DNA of 64,000 nt, from assembly GCA_017409475.1 (NCBI GenBank), contig JAFQSP010000014.1, forward strand, positions 62,001 to 126,000. The letters are read 5' to 3'. The notes under the pieces are model-generated. The model was given only the letters and a program-made list of their open reading frames with translations, had not been told where the DNA came from and searched no databases. The DNA is from Clostridia bacterium. GTDB lineage: Bacteria; Bacillota; Clostridia; Oscillospirales; Acutalibacteraceae. The position numbers and the translations under genes were made by a program. Below, piece after piece: positions 25,184 through 34,066 of this stretch; the first letter of the stretch is position 1, and each line of letters starts with the position of its first letter.

Positions 25184-26403
25184 TCACCCTCCTTCAAATT
25201 TTCTGAAAGCATTGTTTGCGGTTTTACCTCGGCGTTTTTGCCAACCTCGAGTCCGCTTCCGACTACTGCGATACCCCATTTTTCAAGGTCGGTCATCTTT
25301 TCGGGACAGCTGCCGATTTTTGCATTTTCACCGACAATACTGTTTTCGCCGACAATAGCGTATTCAACAACGGCACCTTTTTTAATCACGGCGCCCGGCA
25401 TTACGATTGAATCATGAATTTCTGCGCCTTCTTCAACCATTACCTCCGAGAAAAGCACCGAAAATTCAACCTTTCCGTCGATAACACAGCCCTCGGTGAC
25501 AATCGAATTCTGCACCTCTGATTTTTCACCGAGATAGTGAGGAGCGTTTCCTCTTGTTCTTGAATAAATACGCCATTTTGCGTCCGAAAGGTCGAGCTCA
25601 ACATTAGGACGAAGCAGGTCGAGGTTCGATTCCCAGAGTGAATCGATTGTTCCTACGTCCTTCCAGTAGCCCTCGAAGGGATAGGCATACATTCTTCTCT
25701 TATCCGCGAGCATTGACGGAATAATGTTTTTACCAAAATCGTTTTCCGATTCGGGATTATTTTCGTCCTCGATTAAGTACTGGCGAAGCTTATCCCAGCT
25801 GAAAACGTAAATTCCCATCGATGCTTTATTCGATTTAGGCTGTTTCGGCTTTTCTTCAAATTCATAAATCATTCCGTTTTCGTCGGCGTTCATGATACCG
25901 AAGCGGCTTGCCTCCTCCATCGGCACTTCTAATACAGCGATGGTACAGTCGGCATCAGCCTCGCGATGAGCCTTTATCATATTCGAGTAGTCCATTTTAT
26001 AAATATGGTCACCCGAAAGAATAAGCACGTATTCGGGATTATACTGGTCGATAAACTGGATATTCTGATAAATTGCATTTGCTGTTCCCTTGTACCAGTT
26101 GGTTCCCTTTATCTGCTGATATGGTGGAAGAAGATGAACACCACCATTGATTCGGTCGAGGTCCCACGGGCCACCCGAACCAATATATTCATTAAGCACA
26201 AGCGGCTGATACTGGGTCAAAACGCCAACCGTATCAATTCCCGAATTGATACAGTTTGACAACGGAAAGTCGATTATTCTATACTTTCCGCCATAAGGCA
26301 CCGCCGGCTTTGCCATATTGTGAGTGAGAACGCCGAGACGGCTTCCCTGTCCTCCCGCAAGCAGCATGGCTACACATTCTGTTTTTGCTTTCATATATTT
26401 CAA
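25174..26403 (-). CDS. glgC: Glucose-1-phosphate adenylyltransferase, catalytic subunit
   Basis: 409 residues. It makes ADP-glucose from glucose-1-phosphate and ATP, the committed step of glycogen synthesis. It has [15 protein letters not shown] (triphosphate loop), [29 protein letters not shown] (metal Asp) and [19 protein letters not shown], followed by the beta-helix domain. The ATG is preceded by GAAAGG. First gene of the glgC-glgD-glgA operon. Its substrate can come from the phosphoglucomutase at 49880. Confidence 0.97.
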   Translation of the reverse strand: MKYMKAKTECVAMLLAGGQGSRLGVLTHNMAKPAVPYGGKYRIIDFPLSNCINSGIDTVGVLTQYQPLVLNEYIGSGGPWDLDRINGGVHLLPPYQQIKGTNWYKGTANAIYQNIQFIDQYNPEYVLILSGDHIYKMDYSNMIKAHREADADCTIAVLEVPMEEASRFGIMNADENGMIYEFEEKPKQPKSNKASMGIYVFSWDKLRQYLIEDENNPESENDFGKNIIPSMLADKRRMYAYPFEGYWKDVGTIDSLWESNLDLLRPNVELDLSDAKWRIYSRTRGNAPHYLGEKSEVQNSIVTEGCVIDGKVEFSVLFSEVMVEEGAEIHDSIVMPGAVIKKGAVVEYAIVGENSIVGENAKIGSCPEKMTDLEKWGIAVVGSGLEVGKNAEVKPQTMLSENLKEGECQ

Positions 26404-26733
26404 TCCTTTCGCAATAAAGGTTTTGATAACTATTTAATGCTTTTTTAGCTGATTTTCGCTTTGCGATTTGCACTTTTTTACGACATCGCGCAAAAAGGCA
26501 CACGCTCCTTTTTTAATATATCAAACTTTGCCTATATTTTCAAGGGGATTTTCGTATTTATTTAATATAATACATAATAATTTTATCTGCGTTTTTGTAT
26601 AAAATATCTAATTTTCTGATATTTTCACTCAATAGCAGGAGCTTTTATGATACACAATAACTCTATTCTATGTTTTTCTGACAATGGTTATGCCGTTTTT
26701 TTATAAGTTTATTTTTATCGTATAAAAGAGCAG
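26404..26733. other. Intergenic region with a possible 19-codon frame
   Basis: The AT-rich region upstream of glgC must hold its promoter, but I could not pick a clear one. On the plus strand an ATG at 26647 follows CAGGAG with good spacing and opens a 19-codon frame (MIHNNSILCFSDNGYAVFL) ending at 26706, shortly before the apgM terminator. No family is recognised, so translation is doubtful. Confidence 0.3.
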
Positions 26734-26773
26734 AAAAACGACCTTATCACAAACGAGAAAAGGTCGTTTTTTT
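26734..26773 (-). terminator. Terminator of apgM
   Basis: AAAAACGACCTT pairs with AAGGTCGTTTTT around a 16-base loop, directly past the apgM stop on the minus strand. Confidence 0.85.
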
Positions 26774-26782
26774 AATCTTTTT

Positions 26783-27982
26783 TTATTTAATAAGTCGGTT
26801 TATGAGCGACGGTCCGTGAGCAACAAATACTCCCGAAGCGGCAGCAGTTTCTTCCGTAAAGGTTGAAACGCCGCTAACCTCGGCTACCGAATCGTAAATC
26901 ATAAAGGGTACAGGGTCGGATGAGTGGGTTGCCGTTGCGATAGGTGTCGGGTGGTCGGGCAAAATCATCATTCTGTAATCGGTGCCGTCGAGTGCCTTTA
27001 TTATCGGAGCTACAACCTTTTCGTCAATAAGCTCGATTGCCTTTACCTTGTTTTCGGCTTCGCAACGATGGCCGCATTCGTCGGGAGCCTCGATATGCAC
27101 ATAAACGTAATCATTTGTTTCGAGTGCCTTAATTGCCGCTGCAGTTTTTCCCTCGAAATTGGTGTCAATATATCCGGTAGCGCCGTCAACGTCAATCGAT
27201 TCCATTTTTGCGCTTTTTGCTATACCTTTAAGAAGGTCGACCGCCGAAATTACCGCGCCCTTTATTCCGTACTTTTCCTCAAATGCGGGGAGTGCCGCTC
27301 TTGTACCCTGACCCCAGAGCCAGATTGAGTTTGCGGGACGTTCTCCTCTTGCTACCCTTTCCTTGTTAATCGGGTGGTTAGAAAGGATTTCGACGCTCTT
27401 TTTCATCAAATCGTAAAGCTCGGAATTACCCATATGCGCCTTTAAATAATCGCCAACAACCCTTCCCGAAATATCGTGAGGAGGTGTAAGAGTATATCCT
27501 GCCGAGCGTCCACCATGCCAAATTGTACAATGGCGGTAAGCAACTCCGGTATAAAAATCGAATTCACCGCCGCCAAGCTCGGCCTGGAGCGTTTTTATAA
27601 GCTGGTCGGCTTCAGCTGTTGAAATGTCGCCGCCGCAGTAGTCGACCATAGTCTTTTTCTCATATTCAGGCTCGTCAGAAAGGGTGACAAGATTACATCT
27701 TATCGCTACGTCGTCATCATTAAGATCGATGCCGATTGATGCCGCTTCGAGAGGGGAACGTCCTGTATAAACTTCGGCAGGATCGAAGCCCATTACCGAC
27801 AAATTGGCAACGTCGCTACCCGGCTTCATTCCGTCGGCAACCGTCTTTACCATTCCGACGGTAGCCCTTTCGGCCAAACGGTCGATATTCGGCTTTTTTG
27901 CCGCCTGCATGGGCGTTTTTCCGCCGAGAGAATCAATCGGCAGGTCGGCCATTCCGTCGCATAAAACTACTATATATTTCAT
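26783..27982 (-). CDS. apgM: Cofactor-independent phosphoglycerate mutase, archaeal (ApgM) type
   Basis: About 399 residues from the ATG at 27982 (GGGAG eight bases upstream); a GTG three codons earlier overlaps that site. It interconverts 3- and 2-phosphoglycerate using the alkaline-phosphatase-like metal fold. It has MKYIVVLCDGMADLPIDSLGG (metal Asp, quoted in part), GMKPGSDVANLSVMG with the phosphorylated Ser, IEAPDECGHRCEAENKV, and the C-terminal LPDHPTPIATATHSSDPVPF metal ligands. It works in glycolysis next to ppdK. Terminator downstream; monocistronic. Confidence 0.93.
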   Translation of the reverse strand: MKYIVVLCDGMADLPIDSLGGKTPMQAAKKPNIDRLAERATVGMVKTVADGMKPGSDVANLSVMGFDPAEVYTGRSPLEAASIGIDLNDDDVAIRCNLVTLSDEPEYEKKTMVDYCGGDISTAEADQLIKTLQAELGGGEFDFYTGVAYRHCTIWHGGRSAGYTLTPPHDISGRVVGDYLKAHMGNSELYDLMKKSVEILSNHPINKERVARGERPANSIWLWGQGTRAALPAFEEKYGIKGAVISAVDLLKGIAKSAKMESIDVDGATGYIDTNFEGKTAAAIKALETNDYVYVHIEAPDECGHRCEAENKVKAIELIDEKVVAPIIKALDGTDYRMMILPDHPTPIATATHSSDPVPFMIYDSVAEVSGVSTFTEETAAASGVFVAHGPSLINRLIK

Positions 27983-28155
27983 TGGAATCACTCCCGAAAA
28001 AATTTAAAATTTCATTTGTCTACATTTTAACACATTTATTTTCAAAATGGAATAAAAATATCCCCGCCAATAAATTTTTTTGCTTTGTTGACAATAAGGG
28101 CAGAAAAGATTATCATAATATTGTATGAATTTTACTGAAAAGATGGGTATTCTTA

Positions 28156-29055
28156 ATGAAACGAAATAAAAAAATAGCGCTTATTCCTTTTTTAGCGGCA
28201 ATTATCTTTTCACTGATAATAATCGGGGTCGAGCTGGTCATCCCCCTCGACAAACTACATTCCGCATCAGACGAGGAATTTCAAAACATTTCGGTTGGCG
28301 GAAAGGTATGCGCTTCGGGTAACACCACCTATTACCTTTCATCAAGCGGAAAAATTCGCATGAACGGAAAAAATATTGATATAAAAATTGCCGACTCAGG
28401 CTCGAAAATTCAGAATTACGGCGATGGAATTGTTTATATGAGCGGTAATGACATTATTTCCTGCGACATGACGGGCGCCGATAAGCAAACGGTTATCAAA
28501 AATATCGGCGACTACTTTTTAAGCGGAAACTGGATTTTTTATACCGAAAAGGATAGCCGTAACCTCAAAAAAATTCGCATCACCGATAAAAAGCAATTTG
28601 ACCTCGGGATTAAGGTAAACGGTCAATTCGCCGTCAGAGGCAACACACTCATATTTATCGGGGATAAAAACTATCTTTACTCGGCGCGAACCGATGGCAG
28701 CAACCTCTCCGCCTTTCTCGGTAAAAGGGTTGACAGCTTTATGTTCTATGGCAACTACATTTACTTTTTACAGGACGGAAAAATTTGGTCAACGGTAACT
28801 CACAATACCGCAAGCATGTATTCCTATTGCGAGGCCGACAGCTTCACCGTTTATAACGACACGCTGTATTATATAAGCGAGGGCGCCCTATATTCCCGCG
28901 ACCTCACCGACCAGAATGCAAAAGCAATAAAAATCGAAACAAAGGGTGAAAATCCCACCGAAATATACGTTTCGGAAAATTACCTTTACTATTATCTTGC
29001 CGACGGTACACTTTATCGCTGTGATCAATATGGCGCAGGTGCCGAAAAAATGTAA
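28156..29055 (+). CDS. DUF5050-type beta-propeller-like protein with N-terminal anchor
   Basis: 299 residues. One N-terminal membrane helix (IALIPFLAAIIFSLIIIGVE) is followed by repeats of about 40 residues with the pattern YFLSGNWIFYTEKD, LIFIGDKNYLYSARTDGSNLS, YIYFLQDGKIW and LYYISEGALYSRD, the WIFYT/IYFL repeats of the DUF5050 domain, a probable extracytoplasmic beta-propeller. No catalytic residues can be named. It is transcribed alone, divergent from apgM, with a terminator. Confidence 0.8.
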   Translation: MKRNKKIALIPFLAAIIFSLIIIGVELVIPLDKLHSASDEEFQNISVGGKVCASGNTTYYLSSSGKIRMNGKNIDIKIADSGSKIQNYGDGIVYMSGNDIISCDMTGADKQTVIKNIGDYFLSGNWIFYTEKDSRNLKKIRITDKKQFDLGIKVNGQFAVRGNTLIFIGDKNYLYSARTDGSNLSAFLGKRVDSFMFYGNYIYFLQDGKIWSTVTHNTASMYSYCEADSFTVYNDTLYYISEGALYSRDLTDQNAKAIKIETKGENPTEIYVSENYLYYYLADGTLYRCDQYGAGAEKM

Positions 29056-29064
29056 ACACAAATT

Positions 29065-29114
29065 AAAAACTCTGTCCTTTTTATTACATTTTATTAAAAA
29101 GGACAGAGTTTTTT
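29065..29114 (+). terminator. Terminator of the DUF5050 gene
   Basis: AAAAACTCTGTCCTTTTT and AAAAAGGACAGAGTTTTT form an 18-bp stem followed by T's. Confidence 0.9.
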
Positions 29115-29176
29115 TACTTGTTTTTATTGAAAAAGGAAATATTATGAAACAAGGGAATTTTTTAGTTTTCAACCTA

Positions 29177-29205
29177 TTGACAAAGGTTTAATTTAGGTTT
29201 ATAAT
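29177..29205 (+). promoter_or_regulatory. Consensus sigma-A promoter of the feo operon
   Basis: TTGACA (29177-29182) and TATAAT (29200-29205) with exactly 17 bases between. Both hexamers are perfect, so strong unless repressed; the palindrome at 29213-29230 lies over the expected transcription start. Confidence 0.88.
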
Positions 29206-29212
29206 AACCTTA

Positions 29213-29230
29213 AGTTAGCATAGGCTAACT
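29213..29230. promoter_or_regulatory. Operator-like palindrome 1 at the feo transcription start
   Basis: AGTTAGC-ATAG-GCTAACT, perfect 7-bp arms. The TTAGC/GCTAA half-sites resemble DtxR/IdeR-type iron boxes. Its position directly after the -10 would block initiation when bound. Confidence 0.7.
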
Positions 29231-29247
29231 CATTTTTTTAAGCTGTC

Positions 29248-29265
29248 GGTTAGCCGCCGCTAATC
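29248..29265. promoter_or_regulatory. Operator-like palindrome 2 in the feo leader
   Basis: GGTTAGC-CGCC-GCTAATC, same half-sites and spacing as palindrome 1. In RNA the neighbouring AGCCGCCG (29252-29259) can also pair with CGGCGGCT (29277-29284), so a leader hairpin is possible as well. Confidence 0.6.
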
Positions 29266-29312
29266 GTGCTAGTTTTCGGCGGCTCTCGAATACTAATTTG
29301 TGGTGAAAAAAT

Positions 29313-29525
29313 ATGAATTTAAAGGATGCAATTGAGGAAAAAGAATACATCATTCAGCGAATAGATACCGATGACGAGGAGCTAAACGCATTTCTCTTTT
29401 CACTCGGCTGTTACAGCGGCGAATCGATTACGGTTATCTCTCGTTTAAAGGGTAGCTGTGTGGTTTCAATAAAAAACGCAAGGTACAACATTGACAATCA
29501 GTTGGCCGAGGCAATTATCGTTTAA
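29313..29525 (+). CDS. feoA: FeoA-domain protein
   Basis: 70 residues, SH3-like FeoA domain: YIIQRIDTDDEELNAFLFSLG, GESITVISRLKGSCVVSIKNARYNID, ending LAEAIIV (quoted in parts). FeoA assists FeoB in ferrous iron uptake on the cytoplasmic side. It is the first gene of the operon; the start ATG follows GGTGAAAA. The FeoA-FeoB gap of 124 bases contains a further palindrome and an attenuator-like hairpin. Confidence 0.9.
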   Translation: MNLKDAIEEKEYIIQRIDTDDEELNAFLFSLGCYSGESITVISRLKGSCVVSIKNARYNIDNQLAEAIIV

Positions 29526-29526
29526 T

Positions 29527-29574
29527 GCCGACGCTTAAGCGACGGTAAAAAAACGGTCGGCTGATTATTTTTTT
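29527..29574 (+). terminator. Possible attenuator between feoA and feoB
   Basis: GCCGAC (29527-29532) can pair with GTCGGC (29556-29561); the sequence then runs TGATTATTTTTTT. The stem is short and the loop long, so it would terminate only partly, which could lower feoB relative to feoA. Confidence 0.35.
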
Positions 29575-29582
29575 CGACGGCG

Positions 29583-29600
29583 GGTTAGCCGCCGCTAACC
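29583..29600. promoter_or_regulatory. Operator-like palindrome 3 between feoA and feoB
   Basis: GGTTAGC-CGCC-GCTAACC, perfect 7-bp arms with the same N4 spacer as palindrome 2. Confidence 0.6.
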
Positions 29601-29649
29601 TGCGAATTCAATAAATTTAATTTAATCTATGAAGGAGTTATAAAAAATA

Positions 29650-31656
29650 ATGCGTATTGCCTTAACGGGTAACCCAAACTCAGGAAAGACAACCATGTAT
29701 AATGCCCTAACAGGCGAAAGTGAAAAGGTTGGCAACTGGGCCGGTGTTACGGTTGATAAAAAGGAACATTCGATAAAAAAACGCTTTTCAAAGGGTGAAA
29801 AGATTATTGCCGTTGACCTTCCGGGTGCATATTCGATGTCGCCCTTTACAAGCGAAGAAAGCATCACCAGCGCATATATACGAGAGGAAAATCCCGACGT
29901 AATTATTAACATTGTCGATGCGACCAATCTCGGTCGAAGCCTTTTCTTCACAACGCAGATTTTAGAGCTTGGTATCCCCGTAGTCATCGCCCTTAACAAG
30001 AGTGATATTAATGAAAAAAACAGCACAAAAATCGATACAGCCGCTTTATCGAAAAAGCTCGGTTGTCCCGTTGTAAACACGGTTTCGACCTCGGCTAATG
30101 GGCTAAAATCGATCGTTTCCGCCGCCATTAAACAGGTCGGGAAACCGCAATCGGCGCCATATACCGAGGGTGAAATTGACCTTTCGGATAAGGAAGCGGT
30201 GCTCGAAGCCGACCGCAAGCGATTCGAATTTGTAAACCAAATCGTTGACCGAATTGAAACGAGAAAAATTCGCTCCAACCAGCGCAATTTTGGCGATAAA
30301 ATTGACAAGGTGCTGACAAACAAATGGCTCGGTATCCCGATTTTTGCCGTTATTATGTGGGCGGTTTTCTGGGTTTCGCAGGTAGGTGTCGGTCCCTTTA
30401 TAGCCGAGGGAATCGAGCTGTCAAACGGTACGGTTATACCGGGACTTGTCACACTCATCGAATGGTTCGGTGAATGGGTTGGCGGCTTTATGGTTAATTC
30501 GCCCGAAATTCTGAAAACAGTTGTTTTGGACGGAATTATAGGCGGTGTCGGCGCAGTTGTCGGCTTTTTGCCATTGGTAATGGTAATGTATTTTCTCCTC
30601 GCCATGCTGGAGGACTGCGGATATATGTCACGAGTTGCCGTTATACTTGACCCGATATTTAAAAAGGTCGGTCTTTCGGGAAGGTCGGTTATCCCCTTTG
30701 TAATAGGTACAGGCTGCGCAATTCCCGGAGTTATGGCCTGCCGCACCATTCGCGACGAGCGTGAAAGACGGGCCACCGCTATGCTTGCTCCCTTTATCCC
30801 CTGCGGTGCAAAAATTCCCGTAATCGCCCTTTTCGCCGGAGTATTCTTTCCCGAATCAGCGTGGGTTTCGCCGTCAATGTACTTTTTGGCAATTCTGATT
30901 ATCTTCTTTGGCGCACTACTTATAAAGTGGATGTCGGGCTATAAATATAAAAAATCCTTCTTTATTATCGAAATGCCCGACTACAAGCTACCGTCGCTGA
31001 AATTCGCATTTAACCAAATGCTTGCGCGTGGAAAATCCTACGTTATAAAGGCTGGTACGGTAATTCTCCTTTGCAATTCGGTGGTTACTATTATGGCTAA
31101 TTTCAGTTGGACGCTTTTCCCCGTCCCGCAAAGTGAGTCAATCCTGCACGACCTTGCTTCGCCATTTGCGATTCTCCTCATTCCGCTTGGCTTCGGCATG
31201 TGGCAAATGGCCGCCGCCGCAATAACCGGCTTTATCGCAAAGGAGGAGGTTGTAGGTACCCTTGCCGCCGTTTTTGCAATAAGCGAAAATGTTATCAGCG
31301 GCGACTTTGAGCTGATGAGTCAGGGCGGCGGTGAGCAGATGTTTGGCATTTCAGCTATCGCGGGGCTTTCATATCTTATGTTCAACCTGTTTACTCCCCC
31401 ATGCTTCGCCGCAATCGGTGCCATGAACGCCGAAATCAAAAGTAAAAAGTGGTTTTTTGCAGGAATCGGGCTTCAATTTGCGACGGCATACGTGCTCTGC
31501 TTCATCGTATATCAGGGCGGTACTTTAATCACAACCGGCGAGCTTGGAAAAGGCTTTTTAGCAGGACTTATCGCCGTTGTCGCAATTATTCTCTTGACCG
31601 TTATACTTTCACTTCGCTCGAACGCAAGAGCAAAACGCGAATACGCAAAAAAATAA
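29650..31656 (+). CDS. feoB: Ferrous iron transport protein B
   Basis: 668 residues. The N-terminal G domain has G1 TGNPNSGKTT, the G3 DLPGAYS and G4 NKSD, then the GDI helical part, and a membrane region with two gate repeats (VGFLPLVMVMYFLLAMLEDCGYM, GRSVIPFVIGTGCAIPGVM..., and MAAAAITGFIAKEEVVGTL, partly quoted). It moves Fe2+ into the cell. GAAGGAG precedes the ATG. It is followed by the FeoB-associated Cys-rich gene after 39 bases. Confidence 0.97.
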   Translation: MRIALTGNPNSGKTTMYNALTGESEKVGNWAGVTVDKKEHSIKKRFSKGEKIIAVDLPGAYSMSPFTSEESITSAYIREENPDVIINIVDATNLGRSLFFTTQILELGIPVVIALNKSDINEKNSTKIDTAALSKKLGCPVVNTVSTSANGLKSIVSAAIKQVGKPQSAPYTEGEIDLSDKEAVLEADRKRFEFVNQIVDRIETRKIRSNQRNFGDKIDKVLTNKWLGIPIFAVIMWAVFWVSQVGVGPFIAEGIELSNGTVIPGLVTLIEWFGEWVGGFMVNSPEILKTVVLDGIIGGVGAVVGFLPLVMVMYFLLAMLEDCGYMSRVAVILDPIFKKVGLSGRSVIPFVIGTGCAIPGVMACRTIRDERERRATAMLAPFIPCGAKIPVIALFAGVFFPESAWVSPSMYFLAILIIFFGALLIKWMSGYKYKKSFFIIEMPDYKLPSLKFAFNQMLARGKSYVIKAGTVILLCNSVVTIMANFSWTLFPVPQSESILHDLASPFAILLIPLGFGMWQMAAAAITGFIAKEEVVGTLAAVFAISENVISGDFELMSQGGGEQMFGISAIAGLSYLMFNLFTPPCFAAIGAMNAEIKSKKWFFAGIGLQFATAYVLCFIVYQGGTLITTGELGKGFLAGLIAVVAIILLTVILSLRSNARAKREYAKK

Positions 31657-31695
31657 GCAAATTCGCACAAATTCATTCACAAGGAGCTGATAAAA

Positions 31696-31863
31696 ATGGG
31701 ACCGACCGATATAATTATTACGATAATTCTTTTGCTCATTCTTGGTGGGGCAACCGCCTATATTATACGGGCTAAAAAAAGCGGTGCCAAATGTATCGGC
31801 TGCCCATACGCAAAAGAGTGCGGCGGTAAATGCGGCTGCTCCTTGAATGAAAAGGATGAATAA
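31696..31863 (+). CDS. FeoB-associated Cys-rich membrane protein
   Basis: A 55-residue gene read directly from the sequence: MGPTDIIITIILLLILGG, one membrane helix, then GAKCIGCPYAKECGGKCGCSL with five Cys. This is the typical third gene of clostridial feo operons; the Cys residues may handle the iron or sense redox. AAGGAGCTGATAAAA precedes the ATG. A terminator follows within 10 bases. Confidence 0.92.
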   Translation: MGPTDIIITIILLLILGGATAYIIRAKKSGAKCIGCPYAKECGGKCGCSLNEKDE

Positions 31864-31868
31864 AGTGA

Positions 31869-31905
31869 AACGCCTTGAAGGGAATTTCCTTCAAGGCGTT
31901 GTTTT
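31869..31905 (+). terminator. Terminator of the feo operon
   Basis: AACGCCTTGAAGG and CCTTCAAGGCGTT pair perfectly over 13 bp around GAATTT, followed by GTTTTT. The last base touches the glgB stop on the other strand. Confidence 0.9.
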
Positions 31906-33905
31906 TAATCTACTTTTTTCAGTACGATTGCAACTCGGTTTGGGATATAGCACTTAAATCCTACCCTATCGTCAGGCATTGTTTTAGCATCGTATTCGAC
32001 AGAGGTATCAACCCGTGAATATCCGCCGAACTCTCCATCATCCGACGAAAGAACAACCTTATACCTGCCCTCTTTTCCAACCGGAACGAAGTATCCGTCA
32101 AAGGAGGTTGTCGGGTGGAAATTGAATATAAAGACGGTGTCCCCTTTTGTATAAATCAGCATCTTATCATCCTGGTGAAGCCATCTGTTTTCGGCAGTAA
32201 GCGAAAGGATATCCTCGTCCTTTAACAGCTTTATCATCGCCTTGTCAAAATCGTTGAGCTCCCTATATCTGAGATCGGGATTGTCGACGAGGCTCCACTG
32301 ACGGCGGCAATAATGATAGCTCCAGCCGTTACCTTCGCGGGGAAAATCTATCCATTCGGGGTGACCGAATTCGTTGCCCATAAAGTTGAGATAGCCCTTT
32401 CCCGCCAATGACGCGGTAACAAGACGTATCATCTTATGCAGAGCGATTCCTCGGTCAATCACCATGTTACCGCCGAATTTATTCATTCCCGTATACATTT
32501 CGGCATCGCAAAGGCGGAACATTATAGTCTTGTCCCCGACTAATGCTTGGTCGTGGGATTCACAGTAGCCGATATTCTTTTCCTGAGGGCGACAAGAGGT
32601 AAGCTCGTACCACAATCTGCCGATGTCCCAGTATTCGTCGGGGCATTCCTTGATGATCTTTATCCATAAATCAGGCACGCCCATTGAAAGTCGGTAATCA
32701 AAGCCGATACCGCCATCCTTTATCTGAAGGCACATTCCCGGCATACCCGACATATCCTCGGCAACCGTAATCGCGTTTGGATTTATTTCGTGGATAAGCT
32801 CGTTTGCGAGCTGTAAATAGGTGACCGCGTCGGTGTCGGTATTCATCGAAAAATACATGCTGTAATCGGTGAATGCGCTTCCGAGTCCGTGGTCGTGATA
32901 GAGCATTGAGGTCACTCCGTCAAAGCGGAAGCCGTCAAAGTGAAACTCCTCCATCCAATATTTAAGATTGGAAAGTAAAAAGTGGAGCACCTCATTCTTT
33001 GAATAGTTAAAAAGCTTTGTTCCCCAGGCGCAGTGATTTCCCTTTTCGCCCTCATGGAAAAACTGATAAACCGTACCGTCGAATTCGTTAAGTCCCTCGT
33101 TGGTGTTATTAACCGCATGAGAATGAACAACATCGAGCAAAACGGCAATCCCCATATTATGAGCGGTATTGATAAGCTCCCTTAAATCTCGACTGCTGCC
33201 GTAGCGTGACGATGCGGCAAAAAAGTTTGACACCTGATAACCAAACGAGCCGTAATAAGGATGCTCCATTATCGCCATTATCTGAATCGTATTATAGCCG
33301 AGCTCCTTTATCCTCGGAAGGATGTTAACGGTGAATTCCTTATACGAGCCGACAGCACCCTTTTCCTGCGCCATTCCGATATGGCACTCATAGATAAATG
33401 GTGTCTTTTCGGGTACAAAATCGCTGTCTGTCCAAGGGAATCTTTCGGTCACATCTTCGATTTCGGCGCACCATAAGTATGTGTTCGGGTCCTGGACAAC
33501 GCGGGTTGCATAAAGGGGAATTCGGCGAAGCATTCTATCCCCGTTTATGACAATCGCCTGAATCTTTTGACCTGGTTTAAGGGCATCTTTTCCTTTTAAT
33601 TCAACCTCGAAAATGCCGTTTTCGAGGCGTGTCATCGGGCAATTTTGGGTATTCCAATCGTTAAAATCGCCCGTCAGATACATTCGGTCGGCGGCAGGTG
33701 CCCATTCTCTGTAAACCCAGCCGCTTCGTGTACGGTGAAAGCCGAAATAGCTATGTCCGTTGGCGAAGCTCTTTATTTTTTTGCAATCTTTTAATAAGCT
33801 TTTTCTCTTTTCAAGATAAAGCTCTTTTCGTAATTCAATATCCTTTTCAAAAGGCTCTAAATAAGGGTCGATTTCTAAAATTCTGCTTTTTTTACTTTTG
33901 CTCAT
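31905..33905 (-). CDS. glgB: 1,4-alpha-glucan branching enzyme, eukaryote-like (GH13_8) type
   Basis: 666 residues. It makes alpha-1,6 branches in glycogen. An N-terminal CBM48 (VYREWAPAADRMYLTGDFNDWN, quoted in part) is followed by a GH13 barrel with DVVHSHAVNNTNEGL, FRFDGVTSMLYHDHG (nucleophile Asp), TVAEDMSGMPG (acid Glu) and GYCESHDQALVGDKT (third Asp). The DGVTSMLYHDHG and ESHDQALVGDKT strings are those of eukaryotic branching enzymes (GH13 subfamily 8), not of the usual bacterial subfamily 9. It is separated from glgCDA by about 5.5 kb and transcribed alone. Confidence 0.93.
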   Translation of the reverse strand: MSKSKKSRILEIDPYLEPFEKDIELRKELYLEKRKSLLKDCKKIKSFANGHSYFGFHRTRSGWVYREWAPAADRMYLTGDFNDWNTQNCPMTRLENGIFEVELKGKDALKPGQKIQAIVINGDRMLRRIPLYATRVVQDPNTYLWCAEIEDVTERFPWTDSDFVPEKTPFIYECHIGMAQEKGAVGSYKEFTVNILPRIKELGYNTIQIMAIMEHPYYGSFGYQVSNFFAASSRYGSSRDLRELINTAHNMGIAVLLDVVHSHAVNNTNEGLNEFDGTVYQFFHEGEKGNHCAWGTKLFNYSKNEVLHFLLSNLKYWMEEFHFDGFRFDGVTSMLYHDHGLGSAFTDYSMYFSMNTDTDAVTYLQLANELIHEINPNAITVAEDMSGMPGMCLQIKDGGIGFDYRLSMGVPDLWIKIIKECPDEYWDIGRLWYELTSCRPQEKNIGYCESHDQALVGDKTIMFRLCDAEMYTGMNKFGGNMVIDRGIALHKMIRLVTASLAGKGYLNFMGNEFGHPEWIDFPREGNGWSYHYCRRQWSLVDNPDLRYRELNDFDKAMIKLLKDEDILSLTAENRWLHQDDKMLIYTKGDTVFIFNFHPTTSFDGYFVPVGKEGRYKVVLSSDDGEFGGYSRVDTSVEYDAKTMPDDRVGFKCYIPNRVAIVLKKVD

Positions 33906-34002
33906 TTTATTTCCCCCATTCCAAAGATATTATACTATAAACCAATTGCAAATATCAATAATATATTGTCGTTAAGTAATAATTATCCGTCCGTTTTTTA
34001 AA

Positions 34003-34034
34003 AGGGAGGTGGATTTTGCGTAGCAAAAGACGGA
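34003..34034. repeat. Short relative of the GGGAGGTGG-hairpin-GACGG repeat
   Basis: GGGAGGTGG-ATTTTGC-GTA-GCAAAA-GACGG. The same plan (GGGAGGTGG, hairpin, GACGG) forms one end of the element at 34521-34651. It overlaps the terminator region of the Cys-rich gene. Confidence 0.55.
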
Positions 34035-34056
34035 TAAGGAACAAGCTTCTTATCCG
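34031..34056 (-). terminator. Probable terminator of the Cys-rich small protein gene
   Basis: CGGATAAG pairs with CTTATCCG around a 10-base loop, then TCTTTTG on the minus strand. A weak U tract. Confidence 0.5.
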
Positions 34057-34066
34057 CCGATTTGGT

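Noticed and set aside
29622..30776. 384-codon open frame antisense to the feoB N-terminus
   Set aside because: It covers the intact feoB G domain and its translation is Ser/Pro/Thr-rich noise typical of a reversed frame.
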